Source of the DNA: JAUILA01 sp964563925
GTDB lineage: Bacteria; Bacteroidota; Bacteroidia; Cytophagales; Cyclobacteriaceae
Assembly (NCBI GenBank): GCA_964563925.1
Contig: CAZLZD010000005.1
Span: 1-64,000 of the forward strand
Length of the DNA: 64,000 bases
Direction: 5' to 3'
The notes beneath the pieces were generated by a model, which worked only from the letters and a program-made list of their open reading frames with translations, searched no databases and was not told where the DNA came from. Made by a program: the position numbers and the translations under genes. Of the stretch, positions 9,807-18,818 are shown piece after piece. The number at the start of each line of letters is the position of its first letter. Within the stretch, counting starts at the first letter, position 1.

Positions 9807-11738
9807 TTAAAAAAAACGCAAACCCGCCTCAAACCCCATCCATCCAGCCATGCGGATTTCATTTACAGACCTGTGATAAAGGGTTCGGTCAGGGATTAAT
9901 TCGTATATAAAAGGAAACTCGTCGGTTTTCTCCGGATCATAATACAGGTTACTCCACACCGGTCCGGCAAAGATGCTGAACCGTTTACCGAGCGACAGGC
10001 TGTAAAATATTCCCAGGCGGCTCATGACGGTCCATTCTTCAAACCACGTATCATCATCCTGCAGATCGGTGGCAGTCAGGTCGATGCTGATCCTGTCCCG
10101 TTTTTGTTTTCCGACCGGAAAGGCACTGCCAAACCCGAAGGTGTATCCCCAGATACTGCCCGTGTCAAAGCCTTGTGTGCCCAATCCGATGAGGGAGTAG
10201 AATTTTCGGTTGGCCCCGAGTTTGATACGGGCGGAATACGGAAGCGTCTCGTTGGTGGAAAGCTCCAGTTTATGGTAGCCGCGAAGATACAGATTCAGCA
10301 GCCCTACCGAGAGACCGGCTGCGGAATCACCCATGTTGAACAACCCGAGCTGAAATCCGTAATTCTTCCGGGCAAAATTAAATACCGCAGCCATCTGCGT
10401 CCCGTTCACTGAATCGATGGCCACATTCATGACTCCGGCCAGTTGCAGGGAACGAACGGTCCGGCCTGTGTTAAGCACTCCTGCCAGCTGGACACCTCCT
10501 ACCTGTCCGTAGGACGAGTTGAACACGCCGGCGAACTGTCCGCCAGGTACATCCCTGGCAAAATTGAGCACCCCTGCAAACTGTGCCTTGTTCACATTCT
10601 TCAGGGAAACATTGATTACACCCGCCATTTGTAACCCATCCACATCCCTGAGGGCAATATTGGAAACCCCCGCGAACTGGACGCCACGGGTTATGCCGCG
10701 GTTTACATTGAATACCCCCGCGATCTGAACTCCTTCCAGCGAATCGAGGACCAGGTTGGTGACACCGGCAATCTGCACGCCGTTTACGTTCCCGAGGTTG
10801 GTGTTGAAGAGTCCGGCAAACTGCACTCCCCGGGTATCCTGGCCCACCGCATTGCCTAATCCGGCCACCTGAAGGCCGTGCATGTAAAACCGGTCAATAT
10901 TTACCAGTCCGCCTACCTCCATCCGGTCGGTGGCCCCGTTGTAGCCACCCAGGATATTCAATGAATAGTTATTCGCCACAATTCCACTCATCTTGAGGTT
11001 AGTACCCACAAAGGGCACAAACGATACCTGGGCGGTTCGTTGTACGGAAAGTATTTTACCCTGGCTTCGGCGGATTCCGGTTTCCGGACTGACCAGCTTC
11101 ACGATGGCCCGCTGATTAATGGAATCGGCCCCGGCCAGTGATCCTGACTTAATGCGGGAAGGCACCACGGACAGCCTGATTTGCCGGTCCATGTCATTCT
11201 CCAGAACAAACGTTGTATCAACCACCCCGTGGGTGAGCACCGACAGTCCGATTACCGCATGTCGCACAGGAATATTCATTACGAAGGAACCGTCGTCTCC
11301 GGTCACCGCCGATTGCATGCTTTTGCTGTCAAAAATAGTAGCGCCGGTGAGCTTCATACCGCTTCGGGCGTCGGTCAACTCACCGCGTATGGTGAAGGAG
11401 GATTTGTCTGCGGCAACCGGCCGGTCTGTGGCTGTATATCGTGTGGCAAGGATTACGAGGTGATTTCCCTGCTGGCGCACCTCCATTTCTTCTCCCAGCA
11501 TGGTTTCCAGGATATTCCGTACCGAGGTATCCACCGCATCGATACTGATGATACTGTCCACCGGAAGTAAGGAAGGGTTGTAGGAGAATGAAAACCGGCC
11601 CGTTTCGGCAAGGGCAAGCATAACATCCTCAAATCGCTGATTGGAGGCCGTGAAATTTATCCGTTGCCGCATGGTGTTCTGGGCCGCCAGCGGCCAGGCG
11701 GCCAGACATATCAGAAGGGAAACGATGAACTTATTCAC
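9807..11738 (-). CDS. STN-domain outer-membrane protein with twelve 16-residue repeats
   Basis: This is a 643-residue exported protein with a GTG start and a signal peptide ending PLAAQ. Residues ~25-98 are an STN (secretin/TonB N-terminal) domain, as in receptors that signal to FecR. Residues ~115-190 are a carboxypeptidase-like beta-sandwich. Residues 288-470 hold about twelve copies of a 15-16-residue unit with core GxQxAGVxN (starts at 288, 304, 320, 336, 352, 368, 384, 399, 415, 430, 446, 461), which suggests a beta-solenoid or a regular barrel sheet. The last ~150 residues look like a small barrel ending in GLRFF. It overlaps the fecR stop by 8 bases. It carries the signalling domain that the neighbouring TonB receptor lacks. 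This is not a normal receptor, because no plug domain is visible. Confidence 0.75.
   Translation of the reverse strand: MNKFIVSLLICLAAWPLAAQNTMRQRINFTASNQRFEDVMLALAETGRFSFSYNPSLLPVDSIISIDAVDTSVRNILETMLGEEMEVRQQGNHLVILATRYTATDRPVAADKSSFTIRGELTDARSGMKLTGATIFDSKSMQSAVTGDDGSFVMNIPVRHAVIGLSVLTHGVVDTTFVLENDMDRQIRLSVVPSRIKSGSLAGADSINQRAIVKLVSPETGIRRSQGKILSVQRTAQVSFVPFVGTNLKMSGIVANNYSLNILGGYNGATDRMEVGGLVNIDRFYMHGLQVAGLGNAVGQDTRGVQFAGLFNTNLGNVNGVQIAGVTNLVLDSLEGVQIAGVFNVNRGITRGVQFAGVSNIALRDVDGLQMAGVINVSLKNVNKAQFAGVLNFARDVPGGQFAGVFNSSYGQVGGVQLAGVLNTGRTVRSLQLAGVMNVAIDSVNGTQMAAVFNFARKNYGFQLGLFNMGDSAAGLSVGLLNLYLRGYHKLELSTNETLPYSARIKLGANRKFYSLIGLGTQGFDTGSIWGYTFGFGSAFPVGKQKRDRISIDLTATDLQDDDTWFEEWTVMSRLGIFYSLSLGKRFSIFAGPVWSNLYYDPEKTDEFPFIYELIPDRTLYHRSVNEIRMAGWMGFEAGLRFF
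10329..10877 (-). repeat. Twelve degenerate ~48-base coding repeats
   Basis: Within the STN protein, a unit of 15-16 codons with the consensus GxQ(F/I/L)AGV(F/L)N repeats about twelve times. Ten of the eleven spacings fall on 15 or 16 residues. At DNA level the copies are well diverged, so it is an old repeat and not a recent slippage array. Confidence 0.8.
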
Positions 11739-12711
11739 AATCGGCGTTTGTAATTAGTACCCTGTCTCCATCCAGTTCATAACTCAGGTTCACCGAGACA
11801 GAAATATTCTGCATGATCTGCTCAAAGGTCTGATCCCGGAACAAGGCGGTGAGTTTACAGGCTTGCAAAACCGAACGGTCGAATTCTATATCCTTTCCAA
11901 AAAGGACGGAAAGCTCATCAAATACCTCAGGTAGGCTGGCTTGCCGGTACGTTAGCTGCTGATTTGCCCAATACAGGCTGTTATTTGCTTTCACGGGATC
12001 TTTCGTGATGGACTGGCTGGTCAGGTCAATGATCCCCTGTTCATTTTGTGCCAGGCGGACCGTTTCGTCTTTGCTTTCCAGGGCAACACTCACCAGGCCA
12101 TGGGTCACTTCCACCCTCACCTGATTTTCATTTTCCTCGACCAGGAAGGAGGTTCCCAGCACCCTGATGGATGCCTCCCGTGCTTTAATGGTAAAGGTTG
12201 CTTCCTCCTGACGTGTCACTTCGAAGAATGCCTTTCCCTTCAGGGATACTTCACGGTCCTCGAAATCAGGATTATAACTGAGGCTGGCGGAACCGTTGAG
12301 CGTAACTTTAGAACTGTCGGGAAGATAATAGGAATTTATTCCGGCTTCCTGCCGGATCACACTATTTTCCTTGTTAAACCAGACCAGGTAGGTGATCAGG
12401 ACCCCCCCTAAGATAAATACCGCCGCGTACCTGATCCAAACCGGCAGGCTGCGTGAAGGCGTCATGTGACGCACGTTTGCATCGGGCAGTTCGAGGCGTT
12501 CACGGATCCGGTGCCAGGCAACGGCACTGTCAAACTCCTTATCCTTCGTGTCGATTTCCGGCTCCAGGATTTTCACGCAGTCCGTATACACCTTACGGTT
12601 CTCTTCCGATTGGCGAACCCACTGCTCCCAGTGCTTTTGTTCGTCAGCGGTACATTCTCCAAGAATGAATGCCACCAGACCGGCATAATCTATGTTCGGT
12701 TTATCCTGCAT
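11731..12711 (-). CDS. FecR-family anti-sigma factor
   Basis: This is a 326-residue membrane-bound anti-sigma factor. Residues 1-80 form a cytoplasmic helical N-terminus. A single membrane segment follows at ~108-128 (IRYAAVFILGGVLITYLVWF), then the periplasmic FecR domain (~130-235; the DSSKVTLNGSASLSY and GKAFFEVTRQ motifs are typical). The C-terminal DUF4974-type domain (~255-326; FDELSVLFGKDIEFD) is the part that contacts STN domains. It lies 30 bases downstream of the sigma gene and overlaps the STN gene, so translation of the three is probably coupled. In known systems FecR holds the sigma factor until a substrate-loaded outer-membrane protein signals. Confidence 0.92.
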   Translation of the reverse strand: MQDKPNIDYAGLVAFILGECTADEQKHWEQWVRQSEENRKVYTDCVKILEPEIDTKDKEFDSAVAWHRIRERLELPDANVRHMTPSRSLPVWIRYAAVFILGGVLITYLVWFNKENSVIRQEAGINSYYLPDSSKVTLNGSASLSYNPDFEDREVSLKGKAFFEVTRQEEATFTIKAREASIRVLGTSFLVEENENQVRVEVTHGLVSVALESKDETVRLAQNEQGIIDLTSQSITKDPVKANNSLYWANQQLTYRQASLPEVFDELSVLFGKDIEFDRSVLQACKLTALFRDQTFEQIMQNISVSVNLSYELDGDRVLITNADCE

Positions 12712-12741
12712 ACGATACTTTTAAGACAACTGACACCTTCA

Positions 12742-13308
12742 TTACCCCCACTCCTTTATGATATACAGACAAATTATTCCGGCAATCACCAGGAAATCAG
12801 CGAGTTCTTCCCGCAAATATTTTAAGGCACGTCCGATTTGATTTTCCACGGTTTTCACTGAGATACCCAGCTGATCCGCGATTTCGCTGTATCGCAAACC
12901 CTCATCCCTGCTCATTCGAAAAATTTTCTGTCTTTCCGGCGGAAGGTCATTTACGGCTTTTACGATCAGTGCCTCCAGCTCGGAAAGTACTACTGTATCC
13001 GAATCATTGTGCAAGGGTATGGGTGCTGTTTGTTCAAAGTCCCTTACGATGTCCTGATGTTTGAGAAAATTCAGGCACTGATTCCGGACCGACTGATACA
13101 AGTAGCTTTTCAGGGAATGTCTGATTGAAAGCGATTTTCGGCGTTGCCAGATTTTTACAAAGGTATCCTGCACCAGTTCTTCGGCCTGGTCCGGATCCCG
13201 GACGAAACGCAGCGCATACCGGCACAGGCCTGAATAGTATTCGTGGAATACCTTTTCGTAGGCACTGGCGTCATCTTCTATGATCCGGCTGATGATTTGC
13301 TCGTTCAA
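12742..13308 (-). CDS. ECF RNA polymerase sigma factor (Bacteroidetes sigma-70 type)
   Basis: This 188-residue extracytoplasmic-function sigma factor has region 2 at ~10-80 (YALRFVRDPDQAEELVQDTF) and region 4 at ~115-175 with the helix-turn-helix LRYSEIADQLGISVKTVE. The start is TTG at 13308, because an in-frame TGA lies four codons upstream and no ATG is available. A hydrophobic C-terminal tail (FLVIAGIICLYII) is common in this family. It heads the operon sigma-fecR-STN protein-TonB receptor. It probably activates its own operon and may control other genes. Confidence 0.92.
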   Translation of the reverse strand: MNEQIISRIIEDDASAYEKVFHEYYSGLCRYALRFVRDPDQAEELVQDTFVKIWQRRKSLSIRHSLKSYLYQSVRNQCLNFLKHQDIVRDFEQTAPIPLHNDSDTVVLSELEALIVKAVNDLPPERQKIFRMSRDEGLRYSEIADQLGISVKTVENQIGRALKYLREELADFLVIAGIICLYIIKEWG

Positions 13309-13496
13309 GACGTATGTACTTCAGACTGAGAATGGTTCAGCAAAGTAAAGTATTATTATTCGTTGTGTATATCCCGAGCTCGAAAATATGCGCGAAACCG
13401 TATTTCCTGATGCTGGCGAACCGAAATAGCTCACCGTATGGAGAGGATGCCAATTTCGCTTTGCAAGCTGAATGATCAGCTGTGCCACTGGCTTCG

Positions 13497-14351
13497 TTAT
13501 TTCTCCAGGTTTCTGATATATTCCAGGCTTTCTGCCAGCTGGGTCCCGATCCGGCTGCTCTCATCTTCAATGAAGAAGTATTCCACGCCCACTTCCAGTG
13601 CTGTGCGGATGACCCCATCGACATCGATCTGCCCTTCGCCCAGGGCTACGTCAAATTCCGGGTCGGTAAGACCGGTCAGGTCCTTTTCAATTCCTTTTTT
13701 CATGTCCTTCAAATGCATAAGCTTCCAGCGGTCCGGGTATTTTTCCAGCAGGCTGACCGGATCACCGCCGCCGAACTGTATCCAGAAAATATCCATTTCA
13801 AAAGACACAAGCTCCGGATCGGTATTCTGCATCAAATAATCAAGCAGGGTGCCGTCGCCATAGGGCTGGAATTCATACCCGTGCGCGTGATAGGCAAATT
13901 TGAGTCCGCTCTCCCTGAGCCTCTCCCCGATCGTATTAAAGTCCCGGGCGGCCTTTTGCGCATTCTCCAGGCTGAAGCTTCCGGTCTTGTGAGGAATCCA
14001 GAAAACCACTACATATTCCGAACCGTAAATTTTAGCCCGTTCGATCGTTGGTTCCGGGTTCTCCAGTAATTGCGAATAATCAGCCCCGGTAGCCGGGATG
14101 CTCAGCCCGCGGCTGGCGCACAACTGCTTGTATGCTTGCGGTTCCATGTCGCCCCCGCCCCCTTCAATCATGGTAAAACCCAGGTCCCTGATCGTGTCCA
14201 GGGTGGCGGCAACGCCATGGGGAAAGCTGTTTCGGAAGGTATAGGGGGCGATTCCGATTTCCTCAGTGAAGAGTTTTTGCTGAGCGGTGGCCGGCCGGAT
14301 CATTAATCCGCTCATACCAAGAACCACCAACAGGAATTTAATCAGGCTCAT
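13497..14351 (-). CDS. Secreted sugar phosphate isomerase/epimerase-like TIM-barrel protein
   Basis: This is a 284-residue protein with a Sec signal peptide (MSLIKFLLVVLGMSGLMIRPATAQ) and an AP-endonuclease-2-type TIM barrel. Conserved metal-site regions are visible: FAYHAHGYEF (~165-175), VSFEMDIFWI (~195-205), WKLMHLKDM (~223-231) and YFFIEDE near the C-terminus. Family members isomerise or epimerise sugars and inositols and some act on 3-keto-sugars. An exported member suggests action in the periplasm. It resembles the protein encoded at 39485-40315, which is exported by a Tat-type signal instead. The gene is monocistronic as far as can be seen, downstream of the sigma-factor promoter region. 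Confidence 0.82.
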   Translation of the reverse strand: MSLIKFLLVVLGMSGLMIRPATAQQKLFTEEIGIAPYTFRNSFPHGVAATLDTIRDLGFTMIEGGGGDMEPQAYKQLCASRGLSIPATGADYSQLLENPEPTIERAKIYGSEYVVVFWIPHKTGSFSLENAQKAARDFNTIGERLRESGLKFAYHAHGYEFQPYGDGTLLDYLMQNTDPELVSFEMDIFWIQFGGGDPVSLLEKYPDRWKLMHLKDMKKGIEKDLTGLTDPEFDVALGEGQIDVDGVIRTALEVGVEYFFIEDESSRIGTQLAESLEYIRNLEK

Positions 14352-14665
14352 ATTCTTATTTATATTTTACGTTGCTTTGACCAAAGGTCATCGATAGAAG
14401 CAAGTTATGGATACTACCGGTAGCAGCCAACACAAAATCCCTTATTCTGAAATTACCGGTACCCTCATGCATAATTCATTTTACCGTTAAGTGATTGGGC
14501 GTCAGGTACGTGGCCCGGAACCGCGGGAATAATGATTATTTATATGCTAATAAGGTGCTATTCGTCCGGGTTACCTTTGCATCTGATACATGATTTATAG
14601 TTCCTGACCCATGGTTGGGAATTGTATTTTTCGGCGGCCGTTTACCGGCATATTTTTTTATTTTC
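14352..14665. other. Divergent intergenic region (314 bases)
   Basis: The region lies between the TIM-barrel gene (minus) and the transglutaminase gene (plus). It holds a perfect inverted repeat TGACC-AAA-GGTCA at 14378-14390, close to the minus-strand gene start. It also holds TACCTTTG at 14572-14579, which matches the Bacteroidota -7 element TAnnTTTG, 87 bases before the plus-strand ATG, though no good -33 TTG lies at the usual distance. I see no coding region here. Confidence 0.45.
14572..14579 (+). promoter_or_regulatory. Possible -7 promoter element for the transglutaminase pair
   Basis: TACCTTTG fits the Bacteroidota sigma consensus TAnnTTTG. A -33 TTTG/TTG box at 19-23 bases upstream is not evident, so support rests on the -7 match and its location alone. 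Confidence 0.3.
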
Positions 14666-16576
14666 ATGAGAGCAATTCGATCCATCCTGTTCGGCCTTGC
14701 CTTCCTGGCGTTATTTGAGGTATCAGGACAGAAAAAATTCACGAATACCGAGCTTGCCTCCTCCCTGAAGGCAGAATACGAGGATGAGGATTTCATCATC
14801 CGGGAATCGGCTTCTTCCTTTGATTTCCAGGTAAAAGATGGCAATGTACACGTGGTTCAGCGCGACATTCTCCAGCTGATAACCCTGGAGAGCAACCTCA
14901 ATTACCATTATAATATTTTTTATAACGACAACATCAGCCTGGGTAAAACAAGCCTGGGTTATTCGTCCGGGCGCGGCGTGCTGAAAGACAGCCATTCCTG
15001 CGGAAATTATGAAGTCGATAATGTCTTCTATTCGGATGCCAGGGTTTGTGCCTATACTATCGAGCTATTGTACGAGGGTTCGGAAGTAACGATCGAGTCG
15101 GAACGTACGTTTGAAGATGCGAGATACCTGACCAAGGTATTTTTCCATGAGCAGGACCCTGCCCTGAAGCGTCAAATTTCGTTTATGGTACCCGAATCCC
15201 TGGAGGTAGAGTTCATCAGGATGAATTTTGATGAGTATGACGTTATTACGGAAACGGAGCCTGCAGACAACGGTACCAGGTATACCTTTACCCTGGAAGA
15301 CCTGGACGCTATGAAGGATGAGGAAAATTCACTTGGCATTCTCCATGAATACCCGCACCTGATTGTCGCCACCAAATCTGTCCGGACGGCCGCAGGGCCT
15401 TCCAATATACTTGCGTCGGTTGATGACCTGTATTCCTGGTATGCCTCCCTGGTCAGTGAGGTGGATACCGACCGTTCCGCGTTTACCGCTAAAGTGCAGG
15501 AGTTGACAGGGAATGCAAAAACGGATGAAGAGAAGATCAGGGCGGTCTATTACTGGGTGCAGGAGAATATTAAGTACATCGCGTTTGAGGATGGTATTGC
15601 CGGGTTTCAACCCGAATCTGCCGGGTCGGTATTTGCCAACCGGTACGGCGACTGTAAAGGAATGTCCATGCTCACCCGGGAAATGTTGCGGGAAGCCGGA
15701 TTGGATGTGCGACTCGCCTGGCTTGGAACGAACCGTATACCCTACACCTATGATCTTCCGTCCCTGGCGGTGGACAATCACGTGATATGTGTGGTGTATG
15801 CAGGCGGGAAGGAATATATTATCGACCCTACCGAGCGCTTCAGTGCACTGGGCGACCATGCCGAACGGATTCAGGGAAAAGAGCTCCTCATTGAGAACGG
15901 TGATGAATATATCCGGCACCGGGTTCCGGTGGCTCCCGCCGACCGTAACCAGTGGCTGCGCACCGAAGAGCTTACGCTGAAGGACGGGGTGATAAGCGGA
16001 AAAGGAACCATAGGAATTAACGGGGAATCCAAAAACAGCCTGGTGGTCATCTGGCAACGAATCGAAAAGACTGCCCAGGACCGGCTCCTGAAGAGACTGG
16101 CTGTTTCAGAAGCCAGTAATTCAGATGAGGTAACAATTGGAGAGGTGACAGAATTTGAGCGTGAGAAACCCTTCGAAATGGAATATGCCTTTTCACTTGC
16201 CAATAAATCAAGTGCTTTCGGATCGGATTTGTACGTGGACCTCGACTGGGATGATTCCTATACCGGAATTGAGCTGGATGAGGACCGGGTGACGGGTTAT
16301 TATTTTGGCCGAAAGGTAAAAGACCGCACGGTTAAGCACCTCTCAGTCCCTGCAGGGTATAAAGTGACCCACCTGCCTTCTGATATTGACCTCACGCATA
16401 ACGACATTACCATCCGGATCCGGTTTTCGCATAACGGAAAAAGGATCACCTATATAAAAGAATTCATTGTGGAAAGTGGCGTAATCAGTAAAACCGATTT
16501 TGAGACCTGGAATAATTTCGTTCGTCAGATGAAGGAGGTACACAATGATCAAATTGTTCTTACCAAAATACGTTAA
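14666..16576 (+). CDS. DUF3857 / transglutaminase-like secreted protein with intact triad
   Basis: I place the start at ATG 14666, because it begins a signal peptide (MRAIRSILFGLAFLALFEVSGQ); the upstream open frame has no such character. The 636-residue protein has a DUF3857 N-terminal beta domain (~25-270) and a transglutaminase-like papain-fold domain (~280-420). A catalytic triad is visible: Cys330 in YGDCKGMS, His372 in DNHVI and Asp387 in IDPTE. A C-terminal beta region follows (~430-636). The family is common and poorly characterised in Bacteroidota; peptidase or amide-bond activity in the periplasm is inferred. The stop is 2 bases before the next ATG, so it is translationally coupled to the second family member. 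Confidence 0.85.
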   Translation: MRAIRSILFGLAFLALFEVSGQKKFTNTELASSLKAEYEDEDFIIRESASSFDFQVKDGNVHVVQRDILQLITLESNLNYHYNIFYNDNISLGKTSLGYSSGRGVLKDSHSCGNYEVDNVFYSDARVCAYTIELLYEGSEVTIESERTFEDARYLTKVFFHEQDPALKRQISFMVPESLEVEFIRMNFDEYDVITETEPADNGTRYTFTLEDLDAMKDEENSLGILHEYPHLIVATKSVRTAAGPSNILASVDDLYSWYASLVSEVDTDRSAFTAKVQELTGNAKTDEEKIRAVYYWVQENIKYIAFEDGIAGFQPESAGSVFANRYGDCKGMSMLTREMLREAGLDVRLAWLGTNRIPYTYDLPSLAVDNHVICVVYAGGKEYIIDPTERFSALGDHAERIQGKELLIENGDEYIRHRVPVAPADRNQWLRTEELTLKDGVISGKGTIGINGESKNSLVVIWQRIEKTAQDRLLKRLAVSEASNSDEVTIGEVTEFEREKPFEMEYAFSLANKSSAFGSDLYVDLDWDDSYTGIELDEDRVTGYYFGRKVKDRTVKHLSVPAGYKVTHLPSDIDLTHNDITIRIRFSHNGKRITYIKEFIVESGVISKTDFETWNNFVRQMKEVHNDQIVLTKIR

Positions 16577-16578
16577 AC

Positions 16579-18741
16579 ATGAAAAAGCACTCATTCGTCT
16601 TCTTGCTGATTATTTTTTGCATGCTGGGTATGGTCCCGCTCAGCCATGCCACGGAAAAGGAAGATGAGATCCGTAAACTGATGTGGGAAGAGGCCGGTGA
16701 GCCATTTGAACGGGTTGATATCCCGGAAAAATGGGCCGGAGAGTCTGCGGTAATCATCGCTCAAATGCGCAGTTTTTATTACCGTAAGCCCCCTATTATT
16801 GCCCAGCTGCAGTTTCACAAGGAATATCATAACCGCATAAAGCTGATTGATAAGAAATCCGTGGAAAAGTATGCTGAACTGAGCTTTCTGACGAACACCA
16901 GCAACCGGGAAGTCCTGGTCGGATTCAAGGTGATCAAGCCGGACGGCAAGGAGGTGGTCATCGATCCTTCCACTGCGGTCCTGATGGAGCGTGAAGGCGG
17001 CGGCGTATCGGCAGGTTACAAAAAGATTGCCATTCCAAACCTGGAGCCCGGCGATATCCTGGATTATTACATTCATGAGGAGCACACGATCGGGCTGAAT
17101 TCACAGGTGTTTTACTTTGATCCGGTTCTGTTTCATCTGCCACAGGAATATCCGGTGATTAACCAGAAGATACAGTTTCATATCCAGCGGCGATGCTTTG
17201 TTTCGCTGCGATCTCTGAACGGAGCGCCGGAGCTGAAGGTGGAAACAGATGAGGAGAATGACGAACAGATCTATTACCTGGAAGATTCAGACCGTGAGTC
17301 AGTATCTGAGGCGAAATGGTTCTTCCCTTACCGTGAGTTACCTGCCGTTAAGTTCCGGGCTGCGTATATGTCCGGCAAGGGACAGCGTTCTTCCGATATG
17401 CTGGTGGGTGAGCCGGGTGAGGTGAAAAGTGAAGTCAGTAAAAAGGAGCTGGCCGATTTCCTGGCCTATATGCTGGGTACGTTTCAGACCGACGCACGGC
17501 CCATTATAAAACACGTTAAAAAGGAGGTTTCCAGAGAGGCCGGTAATTTTGAGAAGGCGCGGGAAGGGTATTACTATTACCGAAACACAGCCCTGACCTG
17601 GGCGGAGATAAGTGCGGTATCTGCTGACGAGCGTCTTGAGCAGGGAGTTTCCTACTACGTGGATAACCGGCTCCAGTTCCTGGACAAATTCAGTGCTTTT
17701 CTGGCCGGCATGGACATTCCCTATGATATTCTCATGGTCATTCCCAGGGAAATTTCGTCCCTGGATGATGTGCTTCTTGAACAGGAACTGCAATACCTGA
17801 TTCGTGTAAAGGAAGGAAATGACTACCTGTACTTCTCCTATTACAATGCATTTCGTACCCCCGGTGAGATTGATCCCGATATTCAGGGGGCGGAGGCTTA
17901 CTATGTGGACGGACTTGACAAATTTGCCAACTGGAATCCGGAACGTGTTACCGTGCCGGTAACTGATGCGGCGGGCAACGCCATGACCCGTACTTTGGCG
18001 GTGCAGATCGCTGCGGACATGGGTTCGGCCACCGTGAAGGTTAATGAAAAAGCCAACGGCTATTTCAAATCAGGGCTTCAGAACGGACTGGCAGATTTCT
18101 ATGATTTTGAAGAAGAAGAAAGAGCCAGGTATGAAATGAAGGAGGATTTTGCCGGTACGCTCTGGATGAAAAAGAAATTGCTGACGTTAAGGGATTCTTA
18201 CCTAAAGACCCGTGATAAGCACAGGCTTGAGGTAATGAAGGAATTCGCATCCATGAAATATGATTTTGAGATTGCTGAAGTAGATGAATTTTCCATCGGC
18301 GCTACCGGACGGTATGAAGAGAATCCCGAATTTTCTTACGACTTCCGGTTCACTACCGAAGACCTGATCAGTAAAGTGGGCCCCAATTACCTGATTGATG
18401 CAGGGAAACTAATCGAGAGCCAGGTACGGGTGGAGGCAGACGAACTGGACCGGGAAGTCGGTGTGTATATGCCGGCACGTCGTAGCTACCGGACCACCAT
18501 TCGTATCGAAATCCCTGAGGGATTTGAGGTAAACGGACTGGAAGAGTTGAACATGAACGTTAAGAATGATCAGGGAGCGTTTATCAGTTCTGCGAGAACG
18601 GAAGGAAATGCAGTATTGATTGAAACGGAAAAGACCTATGCTACCCTGCAGGCTGAAGCGGCAGAATGGCAGAATATTGTTGCCTTTCTGAATGCCGCCC
18701 ATGACTTTACCCAAAAGAAAATATTGCTGAAAAAGCGGTAA
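16579..18741 (+). CDS. DUF3857 protein with degenerate transglutaminase domain
   Basis: This 720-residue protein has a signal peptide (MKKHSFVFLLIIFCMLGMVPLSHA) and a DUF3857 domain (~60-260; motifs VIDPSTAVLMEREGG and LEPGDILDYY). A transglutaminase-like core (~330-460) lacks the catalytic cysteine: where family members have YGDCK or C-x2-KA, this one reads NRLQFLDKFSAFLAGM. The C-terminal part (~480-720) is beta-rich and matches the DUF3858-type tail. It is coupled to the upstream, catalytically intact paralogue. A non-enzymatic partner or substrate-binding subunit is the simplest inference. A strong terminator follows at 18764. Confidence 0.8.
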   Translation: MKKHSFVFLLIIFCMLGMVPLSHATEKEDEIRKLMWEEAGEPFERVDIPEKWAGESAVIIAQMRSFYYRKPPIIAQLQFHKEYHNRIKLIDKKSVEKYAELSFLTNTSNREVLVGFKVIKPDGKEVVIDPSTAVLMEREGGGVSAGYKKIAIPNLEPGDILDYYIHEEHTIGLNSQVFYFDPVLFHLPQEYPVINQKIQFHIQRRCFVSLRSLNGAPELKVETDEENDEQIYYLEDSDRESVSEAKWFFPYRELPAVKFRAAYMSGKGQRSSDMLVGEPGEVKSEVSKKELADFLAYMLGTFQTDARPIIKHVKKEVSREAGNFEKAREGYYYYRNTALTWAEISAVSADERLEQGVSYYVDNRLQFLDKFSAFLAGMDIPYDILMVIPREISSLDDVLLEQELQYLIRVKEGNDYLYFSYYNAFRTPGEIDPDIQGAEAYYVDGLDKFANWNPERVTVPVTDAAGNAMTRTLAVQIAADMGSATVKVNEKANGYFKSGLQNGLADFYDFEEEERARYEMKEDFAGTLWMKKKLLTLRDSYLKTRDKHRLEVMKEFASMKYDFEIAEVDEFSIGATGRYEENPEFSYDFRFTTEDLISKVGPNYLIDAGKLIESQVRVEADELDREVGVYMPARRSYRTTIRIEIPEGFEVNGLEELNMNVKNDQGAFISSARTEGNAVLIETEKTYATLQAEAAEWQNIVAFLNAAHDFTQKKILLKKR

Positions 18742-18763
18742 CAGGAAGTGTCAATACGAAAAT

Positions 18764-18789
18764 GGGGCTTGATGCCCCGTTTTTTTTTG
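18764..18789 (+). terminator. Intrinsic terminator after the DUF3857 pair
   Basis: The stem GGGGC/GCCCC with a 5-base loop TTGAT is followed by G and nine T residues. The reverse strand has a shorter ATTTT tract, so it may also stop the convergent MORN operon. Confidence 0.85.
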
Positions 18790-18818
18790 TCGTAGAATGT
18801 GTAAGGACCGCATTTTAC

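Noticed and set aside
10329..10877. Recent tandem DNA repeat or CRISPR-like array
   Set aside because: The copies differ strongly at DNA level; the periodicity is in the protein.
13337..13624. Minus-strand open frame overlapping the TIM-barrel gene end
   Set aside because: It is out of frame with the real gene over most of its length and its residues look random.
15329..16057. Long minus-strand open frame (242 codons) opposite the transglutaminase gene
   Set aside because: It is fully antisense to a gene with clear domains and triad; its translation has no signal, domain or composition typical of a real protein.
16579..18741. Active transglutaminase call for the second DUF3857 protein
   Set aside because: The expected Cys-containing helix start has no Cys, so I describe the domain as degenerate.
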